The position numbers and the translations under genes were made by a program. A DNA stretch of 64,000 bases from Rhizobium album (lineage in GTDB: Bacteria > Pseudomonadota > Alphaproteobacteria > Rhizobiales > Rhizobiaceae), in assembly GCF_003122325.1 (NCBI RefSeq), contig NZ_QFBC01000001.1, positions 186,001 through 250,000 on the forward strand, given 5' to 3'. The notes beneath the pieces are model-generated. The model worked only from the letters and a program-made list of their open reading frames with translations, had not been told where the DNA came from and ran no database searches. Of this stretch, positions 8,776-15,740 are shown piece by piece (the first letter of the stretch is position 1; every line of letters begins with the position of its first letter).

Positions 8776-9717
8776 ATGACCAGCATTATCACCAACAACT
8801 CTGCAATGGCCGCTCTGAACACGCTGCGGTCCATCAGCAACAACATGAACGAGACGCAGAGCCGTATTTCTTCGGGTCTCAAGGTTCAGTCGGCAGCCGA
8901 CAACGCAGCCTATTGGTCGATCGCAACGACCATGCGTTCGGACAACAGCGCGCTTTCCGGCGTACAGGACGCCATCGGCTTGGCCTCTGCCAAGACCGAC
9001 ACCGCATACACCGGTCTGCAGGCCGCGATCGACGTCGTTTCTGAAATCAAGACCAAGCTCGTTGCTGCCCGCGAACCGGGTGTCGACAAGGACAAGATCA
9101 ACAAGGAACTGACCGAACTCAAGTCGCAGCTGACGTCGATCTCGCAGTCTTCTTCCTTCAACGGTGAAAACTGGCTCTACAACGACACGACGACTGCAGT
9201 CGGTACCAAGGAAATGGTCGGCTCCTTCGTTCGTGCCACCGACGGCAGCGTATCGATCAAGACCATCGACTTCAACGCCGCAACCTCGGTTCTGATCGAC
9301 ATGAAGACCCAAGGCAACGGCGTTCTGACGAAGGGCGTCTCCAACTCTGTGACCGGTACGGCGACCACCTACTACCTCGTGGCAGCAAGCACGGCCACGG
9401 GTACGCTGGTCTCGCTGACGACCTCCACGAGCGACGATACTGTCGAGGCCATGGTTTCGGCCGTAGACTCGATGCTGAAGACGATGACCGACGTCGCCGC
9501 GACGCTGGGCGCGACCAACAGCCGTCTGGATACCCAGAAGGAATTCGTGAAGGATCTTCGCGACGTGATCACTGCTGGCGTAGGCCGCCTCGTCGACGCA
9601 GATATGAACGAAGAGTCGACCCGACTGAAGGCTTTGCAGACGCAGCAGCAGCTGGGCATCCAGGCTCTGTCGATCGCCAACTCGAACGCCGACAACGTCC
9701 TGTCCCTGTTCCGTTAA
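8776..9717 (+). CDS. flaA: Flagellin (first of four)
   Basis: 313 aa from the ATG at 8776 (MTSIITNN), 5 nt after the GGGACA ribosome site; a longer in-frame reading from 8731 is rejected because the other flagellins also begin MTSI/MASI. N-terminal D0/D1 helices (ISSGLKVQSAADNAAYWSIA) and C-terminal D1/D0 helices (LKALQTQQQLGIQALSIANS) are intact, with a short, Ser/Thr-rich central domain, as in rhizobial flagellins. It is secreted and polymerised into the filament. Its centre is nearly identical in DNA to the third copy. By position it corresponds to flaA. Confidence 0.93.
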   Translation: MTSIITNNSAMAALNTLRSISNNMNETQSRISSGLKVQSAADNAAYWSIATTMRSDNSALSGVQDAIGLASAKTDTAYTGLQAAIDVVSEIKTKLVAAREPGVDKDKINKELTELKSQLTSISQSSSFNGENWLYNDTTTAVGTKEMVGSFVRATDGSVSIKTIDFNAATSVLIDMKTQGNGVLTKGVSNSVTGTATTYYLVAASTATGTLVSLTTSTSDDTVEAMVSAVDSMLKTMTDVAATLGATNSRLDTQKEFVKDLRDVITAGVGRLVDADMNEESTRLKALQTQQQLGIQALSIANSNADNVLSLFR

Positions 9718-9766
9718 TCGGTACACCTGCTTCGTAACGGTCAAAGACGAAGCGTTAAAACAATGT

Positions 9767-9797
9767 AAACCGCGTCTGCAAAGGCGCGGTTTTTTAT
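9767..9797 (+). terminator. Rho-independent terminator after flaA
   Basis: An 11-bp stem with one G-U pair, AAACCGCGTCT (9767-9777) and AGGCGCGGTTT (9782-9792), a GCAA tetraloop, and a following T-tract. It makes flaA a separate transcription unit from flaB. Confidence 0.9.
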
Positions 9798-9919
9798 TTA
9801 CCTTTGTTACTCGATTTTTAAAGTTCGAGCTTCAATGCTTTTAAGTTTTGTTAACCATAATCGTGTTTTCTGCAGCCATAGAAACGGTGAATTAATCACA
9901 ACTCAACTCGCATTAATTG
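9798..9919 (+). promoter_or_regulatory. Promoter region of flaB
   Basis: AT-rich, gene-free. GTTAACCATAAT at 9850-9861, then CCATAGAAACGG further down, align with CTTAACCCTAAT...CCATCGAAACGG before the third flagellin with similar spacing. Exact boxes and transcription start are not assignable by eye. Confidence 0.4.
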
Positions 9920-9991
9920 GCATGACGTCGACCACCGTTCCCGGTACCCAATCCGGAATGTCCCTCAAACCGATCCAAAAGGGGCACTCTA
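9920..9991 (+). promoter_or_regulatory. Structured flagellin 5' leader of flaB
   Basis: GCATGA at 9920-9925; CCGG at 9941-9944 pairing with CCGG at 9953-9956 (8-nt loop); the block TCCGGAATGTCCC at 9952-9964; Shine-Dalgarno AGGGGCA at 9980-9986, which pairs with TGTCCCT at 9959-9965 with one G-U. The block's AUG is out of frame with flaB, so it is not an alternative start of the flagellin. Confidence 0.7.
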
Positions 9992-10936
9992 ATGGCCAGC
10001 ATTATTACGAACACCGCAGCAATCGCAGCTCTCGATACCCTGCGTTCGATCAACAGCAACATGGAAACCACCCAGGGCCGCATCTCGTCCGGTCTGCGTG
10101 TCCAGACCGCATCCGACAACGCGGCCTACTGGTCGATTGCAACCACCATGCGTTCGGACAACAAGGCCCTGAGCGCCGTGCAGGATGCAATCGGCCTCGG
10201 CGCTGCCAAGACCGATACGGCCTATACGGCGATGGAAGCAACCGTCGACGTCGTTTCGGAAATCAAGGCCAAGCTCGTTGCTGCTCGCGAACCGGGTGTT
10301 GACAAGGACAAAATCAACAAGGAACTGACCGAACTCAAGTCGCAACTGCTTTCCATCTCGCAGTCGGCTTCGTTCTCCGGCGAAAACTGGCTCTACAACG
10401 ATACGACGACCGCCATCACCACCAAGGAAATGGTCGGCTCTTTCGTTCGCGCTTCCGATGGTAGCGTATCGATCAAGACCATCGACTTCAATGCCGGCTC
10501 CTATGTCCTGATTGACATGAAAACGCAGGCGAACGGCCTCCTCACAAAGGGCGTCGCGAACAACATCAGCGGTACGACAACCACCTATTATCTCGTGGCG
10601 GCAAGCACGGCCACCGGTACGCTGATCTCGCTGACGACTTCGACGAGCGACGATACTGTCGAAGCGATGATCTCGGCCGTTGACACGATCCTGAAGTCGA
10701 TGACCGATGCCGCTGCGACACTGGGCGCCACCAAGACGCGCATCGAAATGCAGGAGGAATTTGTTAAAGACCTGATGGATACGATCGACAAGGGTGTCGG
10801 CCGCCTGGTGGACGCAGACATGAATGCGGAATCCACTCGGCTGAAGGCACTGCAGACTCAGCAACAGCTGGGCATTCAGGCATTGTCGATCGCCAACAGC
10901 AATTCCGAAAACATCTTGCAGCTCTTCCGCCAGTAA
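9992..10936 (+). CDS. flaB: Flagellin (second of four)
   Basis: 314 aa, beginning MASIITNT, with the ATG 5 nt after GGGGCA. Complete D0/D1 flagellin ends (ISSGLRVQTASDNAAYWSIA; LKALQTQQQLGIQALSIANS). The protein is close to its neighbours but its synonymous positions differ more from the first and third copies than those do from each other. It ends in LQLFRQ and is followed by its own terminator. Filament subunit; named by position. Confidence 0.92.
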   Translation: MASIITNTAAIAALDTLRSINSNMETTQGRISSGLRVQTASDNAAYWSIATTMRSDNKALSAVQDAIGLGAAKTDTAYTAMEATVDVVSEIKAKLVAAREPGVDKDKINKELTELKSQLLSISQSASFSGENWLYNDTTTAITTKEMVGSFVRASDGSVSIKTIDFNAGSYVLIDMKTQANGLLTKGVANNISGTTTTYYLVAASTATGTLISLTTSTSDDTVEAMISAVDTILKSMTDAAATLGATKTRIEMQEEFVKDLMDTIDKGVGRLVDADMNAESTRLKALQTQQQLGIQALSIANSNSENILQLFRQ

Positions 10937-10987
10937 GTGCTGCCAGCGTGACAACCGCGCCTCTTTAGACGGCGCGCCTGACATCCG

Positions 10988-11018
10988 AAACCCGCCGATC
11001 ACATTCGGCGGGTTTTTT
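10988..11018 (+). terminator. Rho-independent terminator after flaB
   Basis: Perfect 11-bp stem AAACCCGCCGA (10988-10998) and TCGGCGGGTTT (11005-11015) with a 6-nt loop and a short T-run. Confidence 0.9.
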
Positions 11019-11228
11019 CTGTTCGGCAATCGCAACTGGTATGGCGCAAGCAGTGGGCGCCATTTTAACGAAATTTAAGTAATGATTAACATTTAATTAT
11101 ATTAATGAAATAATAACTAAATTTATTCACAAAAAGATTTCGAATTTAAGGTTCCTTAACCCTAATGATTTCTAATACAACCATCGAAACGGCGAGCTAA
11201 GTCAAATAGAGTTTTCGAGTATTAGCTT
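11019..11228 (+). promoter_or_regulatory. Very AT-rich promoter region of the third flagellin
   Basis: The flaB-to-third-flagellin gap is 371 nt with no gene. 11067-11160 is among the most AT-rich DNA of the window, with runs of TTAA and TAATTA words, as expected of an UP-element or a regulator-binding region. TTAACC at 11157-11162 and CGAAACGG further on match the flaB upstream region. Confidence 0.45.
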
Positions 11229-11307
11229 GCATGATGCGTTGCCGTTTTGCCGGTATAAAGAGTCCGGCATGTCCCTTCCATTTATATAGTCCAAAAGGGG
11301 CAGTATC
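11229..11307 (+). promoter_or_regulatory. Structured flagellin 5' leader of the third flagellin
   Basis: GCATGA at 11229-11234; perfect 6-bp hairpin TGCCGG (11248-11253) with CCGGCA (11264-11269); block TCCGGCATGTCCC at 11263-11275; Shine-Dalgarno AAGGGGCA at 11295-11302 pairing with TGTCCCTT at 11270-11277 (8 bp, one G-U). The AUG in the block opens only six codons before a TAG, so it encodes nothing conserved. Confidence 0.72.
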
Positions 11308-12249
11308 ATGACGAGTATCATTACCAACAATGCAGCAATGGCAGCTCTCAACACGCTGCGTTCGATCAACAGCAGCATGGAGACCACTCAGAGCCGTATC
11401 TCTTCCGGTCTGCGCGTTCAGTCTGCAGCTGACAACGCAGCCTACTGGTCGATCGCAACGACCATGCGTTCGGACAACAAGGCCCTTGGCGCTGTCGAAG
11501 ATGCGATCGGCCTCGGCGCTGCCAAGACCGACACTGCCTACAACGGTCTCGAAGCTGCGATCGACGTCGTTTCTGAAATCAAGAAGAAGCTCGTTGCCGC
11601 TCGCGAACCGGGTGTCGACAAGGACAAGATCAACAAGGAACTGACCGAACTCAAGTCGCAGCTGTCGTCTATCGCCCAGTCTTCTTCCTTCAACGGTGAA
11701 AACTGGCTCTACAACGACACGACGACTGCAGTCGGTACCAAGGAAATGGTCGGCTCCTTCGTTCGTGCCACAGACGGCAGCGTATCGATCAAGACCATCG
11801 ACTTCAACGCCGCCACGTCCGTTCTGATCGACATGAAGACCCAGGCGAACGGCATTCTGACGAAGGGCGTCTCCAACTCTGTTACCGGTACGGCAACCAC
11901 CTACTACCTCGTGGCAGCAAGCACGGCCACGGGTACGCTGGTCTCGCTGACGACTTCCACGAGCGACGACACTGTCGAGGCCATGGTTTCGGCTGTAGAC
12001 GTGATGCTGAAGACGATGACCGACGTTGCTGCAACGATCGGTGCGACCAACAGCCGCCTTGAACTGCAGAAGGAATTCGTTGCCGACCTCACGGACGTGA
12101 TCGACACCGGCATTGGCCGCCTCGTCGACGCTGACATGAACGAAGAGTCGACCCGACTGAAGGCTTTGCAGACGCAGCAGCAACTGGGCATCCAGGCTCT
12201 GTCGATCGCCAACTCGAACGCCGACAACATCCTCTCGCTCTTCCGTTAA
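11308..12249 (+). CDS. flaD: Flagellin (third of four)
   Basis: 313 aa, MTSIITNN start, ATG 5 nt after GGGGCA. D0/D1 ends complete. The middle of the gene is almost the same DNA as the first flagellin, including a 95-bp identical run (11677-11771 against 9145-9239), which suggests recent duplication or gene conversion. The symbol flaD follows the S. meliloti order flaA-flaB-flaD-flaC; in Rhizobium naming it would be flaC. Confidence 0.9.
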   Translation: MTSIITNNAAMAALNTLRSINSSMETTQSRISSGLRVQSAADNAAYWSIATTMRSDNKALGAVEDAIGLGAAKTDTAYNGLEAAIDVVSEIKKKLVAAREPGVDKDKINKELTELKSQLSSIAQSSSFNGENWLYNDTTTAVGTKEMVGSFVRATDGSVSIKTIDFNAATSVLIDMKTQANGILTKGVSNSVTGTATTYYLVAASTATGTLVSLTTSTSDDTVEAMVSAVDVMLKTMTDVAATIGATNSRLELQKEFVADLTDVIDTGIGRLVDADMNEESTRLKALQTQQQLGIQALSIANSNADNILSLFR

Positions 12250-12305
12250 TCGGAAGCGATTGGCCAAAGCCGGACTTTCGGTTCGGCTTCGGATGTTCGA
12301 AAACG

Positions 12306-12337
12306 AAAAACCGCCTCTCCGCGAGGCGGTTTTTTTG
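12306..12337 (+). terminator. Rho-independent terminator after the third flagellin
   Basis: AAAAACCGCCTC (12306-12317) pairs with GAGGCGGTTTTT (12323-12334) around a 5-nt loop, with a run of T. Confidence 0.92.
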
Positions 12338-12489
12338 TTTTGTCGCAACGTCTTGCAAGGTGCGCCGTTAAGGTTTTGTTCAGGAAACCTAACAACTTCT
12401 TTATTGCGTTAACCATTTGTTAACCATATGGTCTTAACCATTCGTTAACAGCGTCGGGTCGATCATCAGGGCAAACACGTGATCGGCAA
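12338..12489 (+). promoter_or_regulatory. Promoter region of the fourth flagellin with TTAACC repeats
   Basis: GTTAACCATTTGTTAACC at 12408-12425 and TTAACCATTCGTTAAC at 12434-12449 are two closely spaced, near-identical, partly palindromic sites with 5-nt spacers between GTTAAC/TTAACC halves. A related palindrome lies before ftcR (19043-19060). They are plausible binding sites for a dimeric activator; the protein is not shown by the sequence. Confidence 0.5.
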
Positions 12490-12563
12490 GCATGAAGCAG
12501 CCCGTCGTTACCGGTGTTTTCGTGCAATCCGGTATGTCCCGCAATCTCCTTGGGGCAAGACAT
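12490..12563 (+). promoter_or_regulatory. Structured flagellin 5' leader of the fourth flagellin
   Basis: GCATGA at 12490-12495; perfect 6-bp hairpin TACCGG (12509-12514) with CCGGTA (12529-12534); block TCCGGTATGTCCC at 12528-12540; Shine-Dalgarno GGGGCA at 12552-12557 pairing with TGTCCC at 12535-12540, extendable by a G-U. The loop is only 9-10 nt, shortest of the four. Confidence 0.7.
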
Positions 12564-13523
12564 ATGACCAGCATTTTGACCAACACCGCCGCCATGGCGG
12601 CTCTCCAGACTCTCCGCGGCATCAACAACAACATGGAAGAAACCCAGAACCGGATTTCTTCCGGCTACCGGGTGCAGACGGCTGCCGACAACGCCGCCTA
12701 TTGGTCCATCGCAACCACGATGCGCTCCGACAATGGCGCTCTGTCCACCGTTCAGGACGCTCTCGGCCTTGGCGCCGCAAAGACGGACGTTTCCTATACC
12801 GGCCTGGAATCGGCCGTCGATGTCGTGACCGAAATCAAGAAGAAGCTCGTTGCGGCTCGCGAACCGGGCGTCGATCGAACGAAAATCGACAAGGAACTGA
12901 CCGAGCTCAAGAACCAGATTCAATCGATTGCCGAATCGGCATCGTTCTCCGGCGAAAACTGGCTTTATAACGAATCGACCGCCGCGCCGGCGACGAAAGA
13001 AATCGTCGCGTCCTTCAATCGTTCCGCCGACGGCTCGGTTTCCATCACCACTCTGGCTTACGACACGGCGACATCGGTTCTCATCGATACCAGCGATGCG
13101 AGCCGCGGTATTCTGAGTAAGGGTTATCCGATCGCTCAGCCGAGCGGCACCACCACGACCACCGTCACGTATTATCTCATCAATCCGGGCACGCCAGCGG
13201 CCAGCGCCACGGAAGTGAAGCTGACGTCGACGACGAGCGACGACCAGATCGACGGCATGATGCTTGCCGTGGAAGCCATGCTGGCACGCCTGACCGATTC
13301 GGCCTCGACGCTCGGCGCGATCACCAAGCGTGTCGACATGCAGGAAGATTTTGTCGCCACGCTGATGGACGTGATCGAAAAGGGCGTCGGACGTCTGGTC
13401 GATGCGGATATGAACGAAGAGTCGACAAAGCTGAAGGCGCTGCAGACGCAGCAGCAGCTCGGCATCCAGTCGCTGTCGATCGCCAATACCAATGCGGAGA
13501 ATATTCTCCAGCTCTTCAAGTAA
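12564..13523 (+). CDS. flaC: Flagellin (fourth of four, divergent)
   Basis: 319 aa from the ATG at 12564 (MTSILTNT), 6 nt after GGGGCA; the earlier in-frame ATGs at 12492 and 12534 lie inside the leader and are not used by the other flagellins. D0/D1 ends are complete (ISSGYRVQTAADNAAYWSIA; LKALQTQQQLGIQSLSIANT). The central domain (residues about 165-225) differs most from the others and has a short insertion around SGTTTTTVTYYLINPGTP. Filament subunit, probably minor or functionally distinct. Confidence 0.91.
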   Translation: MTSILTNTAAMAALQTLRGINNNMEETQNRISSGYRVQTAADNAAYWSIATTMRSDNGALSTVQDALGLGAAKTDVSYTGLESAVDVVTEIKKKLVAAREPGVDRTKIDKELTELKNQIQSIAESASFSGENWLYNESTAAPATKEIVASFNRSADGSVSITTLAYDTATSVLIDTSDASRGILSKGYPIAQPSGTTTTTVTYYLINPGTPAASATEVKLTSTTSDDQIDGMMLAVEAMLARLTDSASTLGAITKRVDMQEDFVATLMDVIEKGVGRLVDADMNEESTKLKALQTQQQLGIQSLSIANTNAENILQLFK

Positions 13524-13529
13524 GAGCAG

Positions 13530-13630
13530 GATCGGCTGACCGGAGCCGATCGAAAGCATTCCAGCCGTGCCGCCGGTCATCGGCATATGGTGGAACAGTT
13601 GGACCGCGCACTGCCCTGGCGCGGTCCAAC
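13530..13630 (+). terminator. Two consecutive hairpins after the fourth flagellin
   Basis: GATCGGCT (13530-13537) pairs with AGCCGATC (13544-13551), and a perfect 12-bp stem GTTGGACCGCGC (13598-13609) with GCGCGGTCCAAC (13619-13630) follows. Neither has a T-tract, unlike the terminators of the other three flagellin genes, so termination may be incomplete or Rho-dependent, or the hairpins may protect the mRNA 3' end. Confidence 0.55.
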
Positions 13631-13735
13631 GCATTCATCCTCGCACAAGTTTGACATCCTAATTTCCCGGCGACTGACCATGCGGAAATGTATCCGCAAA
13701 CGCCCAGGCGCTGTCTTCGTGACCGTCGGAAGTAA

Positions 13736-13840
13736 ATGCCGGATGTGCTGATGATCGAAAAATTGAGACTATCCTATGAACTGACAGGGACGCCGGGTGG
13801 ACATGTCGCCTTCGGCGGGAATGACGGGGCAGATCTATGA
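13736..13840 (+). CDS. Possible 34-aa small ORF coupled to the FliH-like gene
   Basis: An ORF of 34 codons (MPDVLMIEKLRLSYE...) whose TGA overlaps the ATG of the next gene (ATGA at 13837-13840), the junction used throughout this cluster. It begins right after a TAA that ends a 15-codon reading frame (13688-13735). A good SD is lacking. It may be a leader peptide coupling translation of the motB operon, or chance. The remaining part of the 313-nt gap holds hairpins and a lone TTGACA at 13651. Confidence 0.3.
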   Translation: MPDVLMIEKLRLSYELTGTPGGHVAFGGNDGADL

Positions 13841-14469
13841 CAGCAGCTCTTGCCCGATACCTGAAGGATTTCAGCGAGCCGGCCGAGCCGGAACCGGTCT
13901 TCGATACGTCTGCGTTCGATGACGACGTTTTCGTCAACGCCTTGCCGGAACCGGAGCCGGTCGACCCCGAAGCGGTGCGCCGCGAGGCCTACGCCGAGGG
14001 TTTCGAAGCCGCAACCCGGGAACTGCAGGCGCAGCATGCCGCAGAAGCCGAGGCCGTAGCCGCCGCCCACCAGCAAGAACTGGAGGCTTTGCGCCAGGCA
14101 TACGAGGCCCAGGCGGCAGCGCTGATCGCGACGAGGATCAACGCAATTTCCCTTACCATTTCTGAAGCGATCAGCGTGCAGACGGCCGAAATCCTTGCGC
14201 CGATCCTCTCGGAAACGCTGGCGGCCAACGCCGTGCGGGCCATGGCGGAGATGATAAGGAAGGCGATCCTGGATGGCGCGGCGGGCACGATCGTCGTGCG
14301 CGGCCCGGGTCAACTCTTCGATATTCTGAAAACCGAGCTGGGCGAAGACGCCGCGCTCCTGCGCCATGTGGAAACGCCGGATCTCGATCTCACTGCGGAT
14401 GTGGCCGGAGCGGTCCTGGTGACCCGGATCTCCGCGTGGGCGGCTAGCTTGAAGAAGGTGCTCGAATGA
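13837..14469 (+). CDS. FliH-like flagellar assembly protein
   Basis: 210 aa, acidic. The N-terminal 45 residues are rich in Glu/Pro (SEPAEPEPVFDTS, ALPEPEPVD); the middle (about 50-95) is a predicted coiled-coil rich in Ala/Glu (HAAEAEAVAAAHQQELEALR); the C-terminal domain resembles the FliH/V-ATPase E-subunit fold (TAEILAPILSETLAANAVRA, DLDLTADVAGAVLVTRIS). FliH would bind FliI and restrain or dock it. No other FliH candidate is in the window. The stop overlaps motB (ATGA). The family assignment is by architecture, not by a diagnostic motif. Confidence 0.6.
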   Translation: MTAALARYLKDFSEPAEPEPVFDTSAFDDDVFVNALPEPEPVDPEAVRREAYAEGFEAATRELQAQHAAEAEAVAAAHQQELEALRQAYEAQAAALIATRINAISLTISEAISVQTAEILAPILSETLAANAVRAMAEMIRKAILDGAAGTIVVRGPGQLFDILKTELGEDAALLRHVETPDLDLTADVAGAVLVTRISAWAASLKKVLE

Positions 14470-15740
14470 GCGAAGGCGAAAATCACCACCACGGCAAAAA
14501 CGAAATCATCATCGTCAAGAAGCATGGCGGCGATCACGACGGTCACCACGGCGGTGCATGGAAGATCGCTTACGCCGACTTCATGACGGCCATGATGGCC
14601 TTCTTTCTCGTGATGTGGCTCGTCAACGCCGCAAACGAAGAGACGAAGGCCTCCGTCGCCACCTATTTCAACCCGATCAAGCTCGCCGACGAGAAGCCGA
14701 CGGAAAAGGGCTTGAAAAAACCGGTCGAGCAGGCGGACGGCGAAGAGCAGAACGAGCGTTCGAAGGTGAAGGCCGACGGTACGACGGTCGGTGCTGCCGC
14801 TGCGACCGGCGACGACCAGACGGCGGCCTCCGGCGAGCAGACCAATTATTCCGAAGCCGATTATTTCGAAAATCCCTATTCGGTTCTGGCGGAAATTGCC
14901 CAGGAAGTCGGCCAACAGGCGAACGTCAGCGCCAAGGGCGAAGGCGGTGCTGCCGATTCCGGCCCGGCGACCGGCGCCGATGGCGGCGAAGCCTATCGCG
15001 ACCCGTTCGATCCCGATTTCTGGACGCAGCAGGTCGAGGTATCGCGGGCACAGCAGGGGCGGACGACCTCCGACCAGCCGGTTGCGGCCGAGAACGATGT
15101 CGAGCAGCAGGCGATCGCCATGGCCAATCCGGACCAGGCGACGAAAGACAAGCCCGACGTCGAAACGGCCGACAAGGCCAAGGACAAGCAGGACGATCAC
15201 GACAAGACGCAAAAGGAAACCGCCGACAAAAACGGCAAGGACACCGCTGACAAGCAGGAGAAGGCCGAAAAGCGCGAGCAGCAGGCGGCGCAGTTGCACG
15301 AGCAGCTCGAGCAGGCGCTCGGCGGCACGGGCGGCAAACTCGCCGAGGGCCTGGTCGTGACGCCGACCGAAGGCGGTCTCCTCATCACCATCTCCGACCA
15401 GCAGAACACGCCGATGTTCAATATCGGTTCGGCCGTGCCGCAGAAGGACATGGTGCTGGCCATGGAAAAGGTCGGCAAGGTTCTCGGCGAACGCAAGGGC
15501 GCGGTGCTGATCCGCGGCCATACCGACGGCCGCCAGTTCAAGGGCGGCAAGATGGACAACTGGCAACTGTCGAACGATCGTGCGCAGAGCGCTTATTACA
15601 TGCTGGTCCGCGGCGGCCTGGATGAAAAGCGCGTGCAGCAGATCTCCGGCTTCGCCGACCGGCGCCTGCAGGTTCCCGAGGACCCGCTTGCCGACGCCAA
15701 CCGGCGGATCGAAATCCTCCTGCAGGCGAACCAGGGGTGA
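14466..15740 (+). CDS. motB: Flagellar stator protein MotB
   Basis: 424 aa, long like other rhizobial MotB. One transmembrane segment (about residues 34-55, YADFMTAMMAFFLVMWLVNA) contains the proton-carrying Asp at residue 38, followed by the plug helix. A long Gln/Lys/Asp-rich linker (about 80-280) precedes the OmpA-like peptidoglycan-binding domain (VLIRGHTDGRQFKGG, NWQLSNDRAQSAYYML, RRIEILL). MotA is not in the window and presumably lies upstream with fliM/fliN. A His/Lys-rich N-terminus is notable. Overlaps its upstream neighbour and motC by 4 nt. Confidence 0.96.
   Translation: MSEGENHHHGKNEIIIVKKHGGDHDGHHGGAWKIAYADFMTAMMAFFLVMWLVNAANEETKASVATYFNPIKLADEKPTEKGLKKPVEQADGEEQNERSKVKADGTTVGAAAATGDDQTAASGEQTNYSEADYFENPYSVLAEIAQEVGQQANVSAKGEGGAADSGPATGADGGEAYRDPFDPDFWTQQVEVSRAQQGRTTSDQPVAAENDVEQQAIAMANPDQATKDKPDVETADKAKDKQDDHDKTQKETADKNGKDTADKQEKAEKREQQAAQLHEQLEQALGGTGGKLAEGLVVTPTEGGLLITISDQQNTPMFNIGSAVPQKDMVLAMEKVGKVLGERKGAVLIRGHTDGRQFKGGKMDNWQLSNDRAQSAYYMLVRGGLDEKRVQQISGFADRRLQVPEDPLADANRRIEILLQANQG

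Noticed and set aside
9835-10302. 155-codon plus-strand frame overlapping the start of flaB
   Set aside because: Different frame from flaB, no SD, and the part overlapping flaB is just its +1 shadow.
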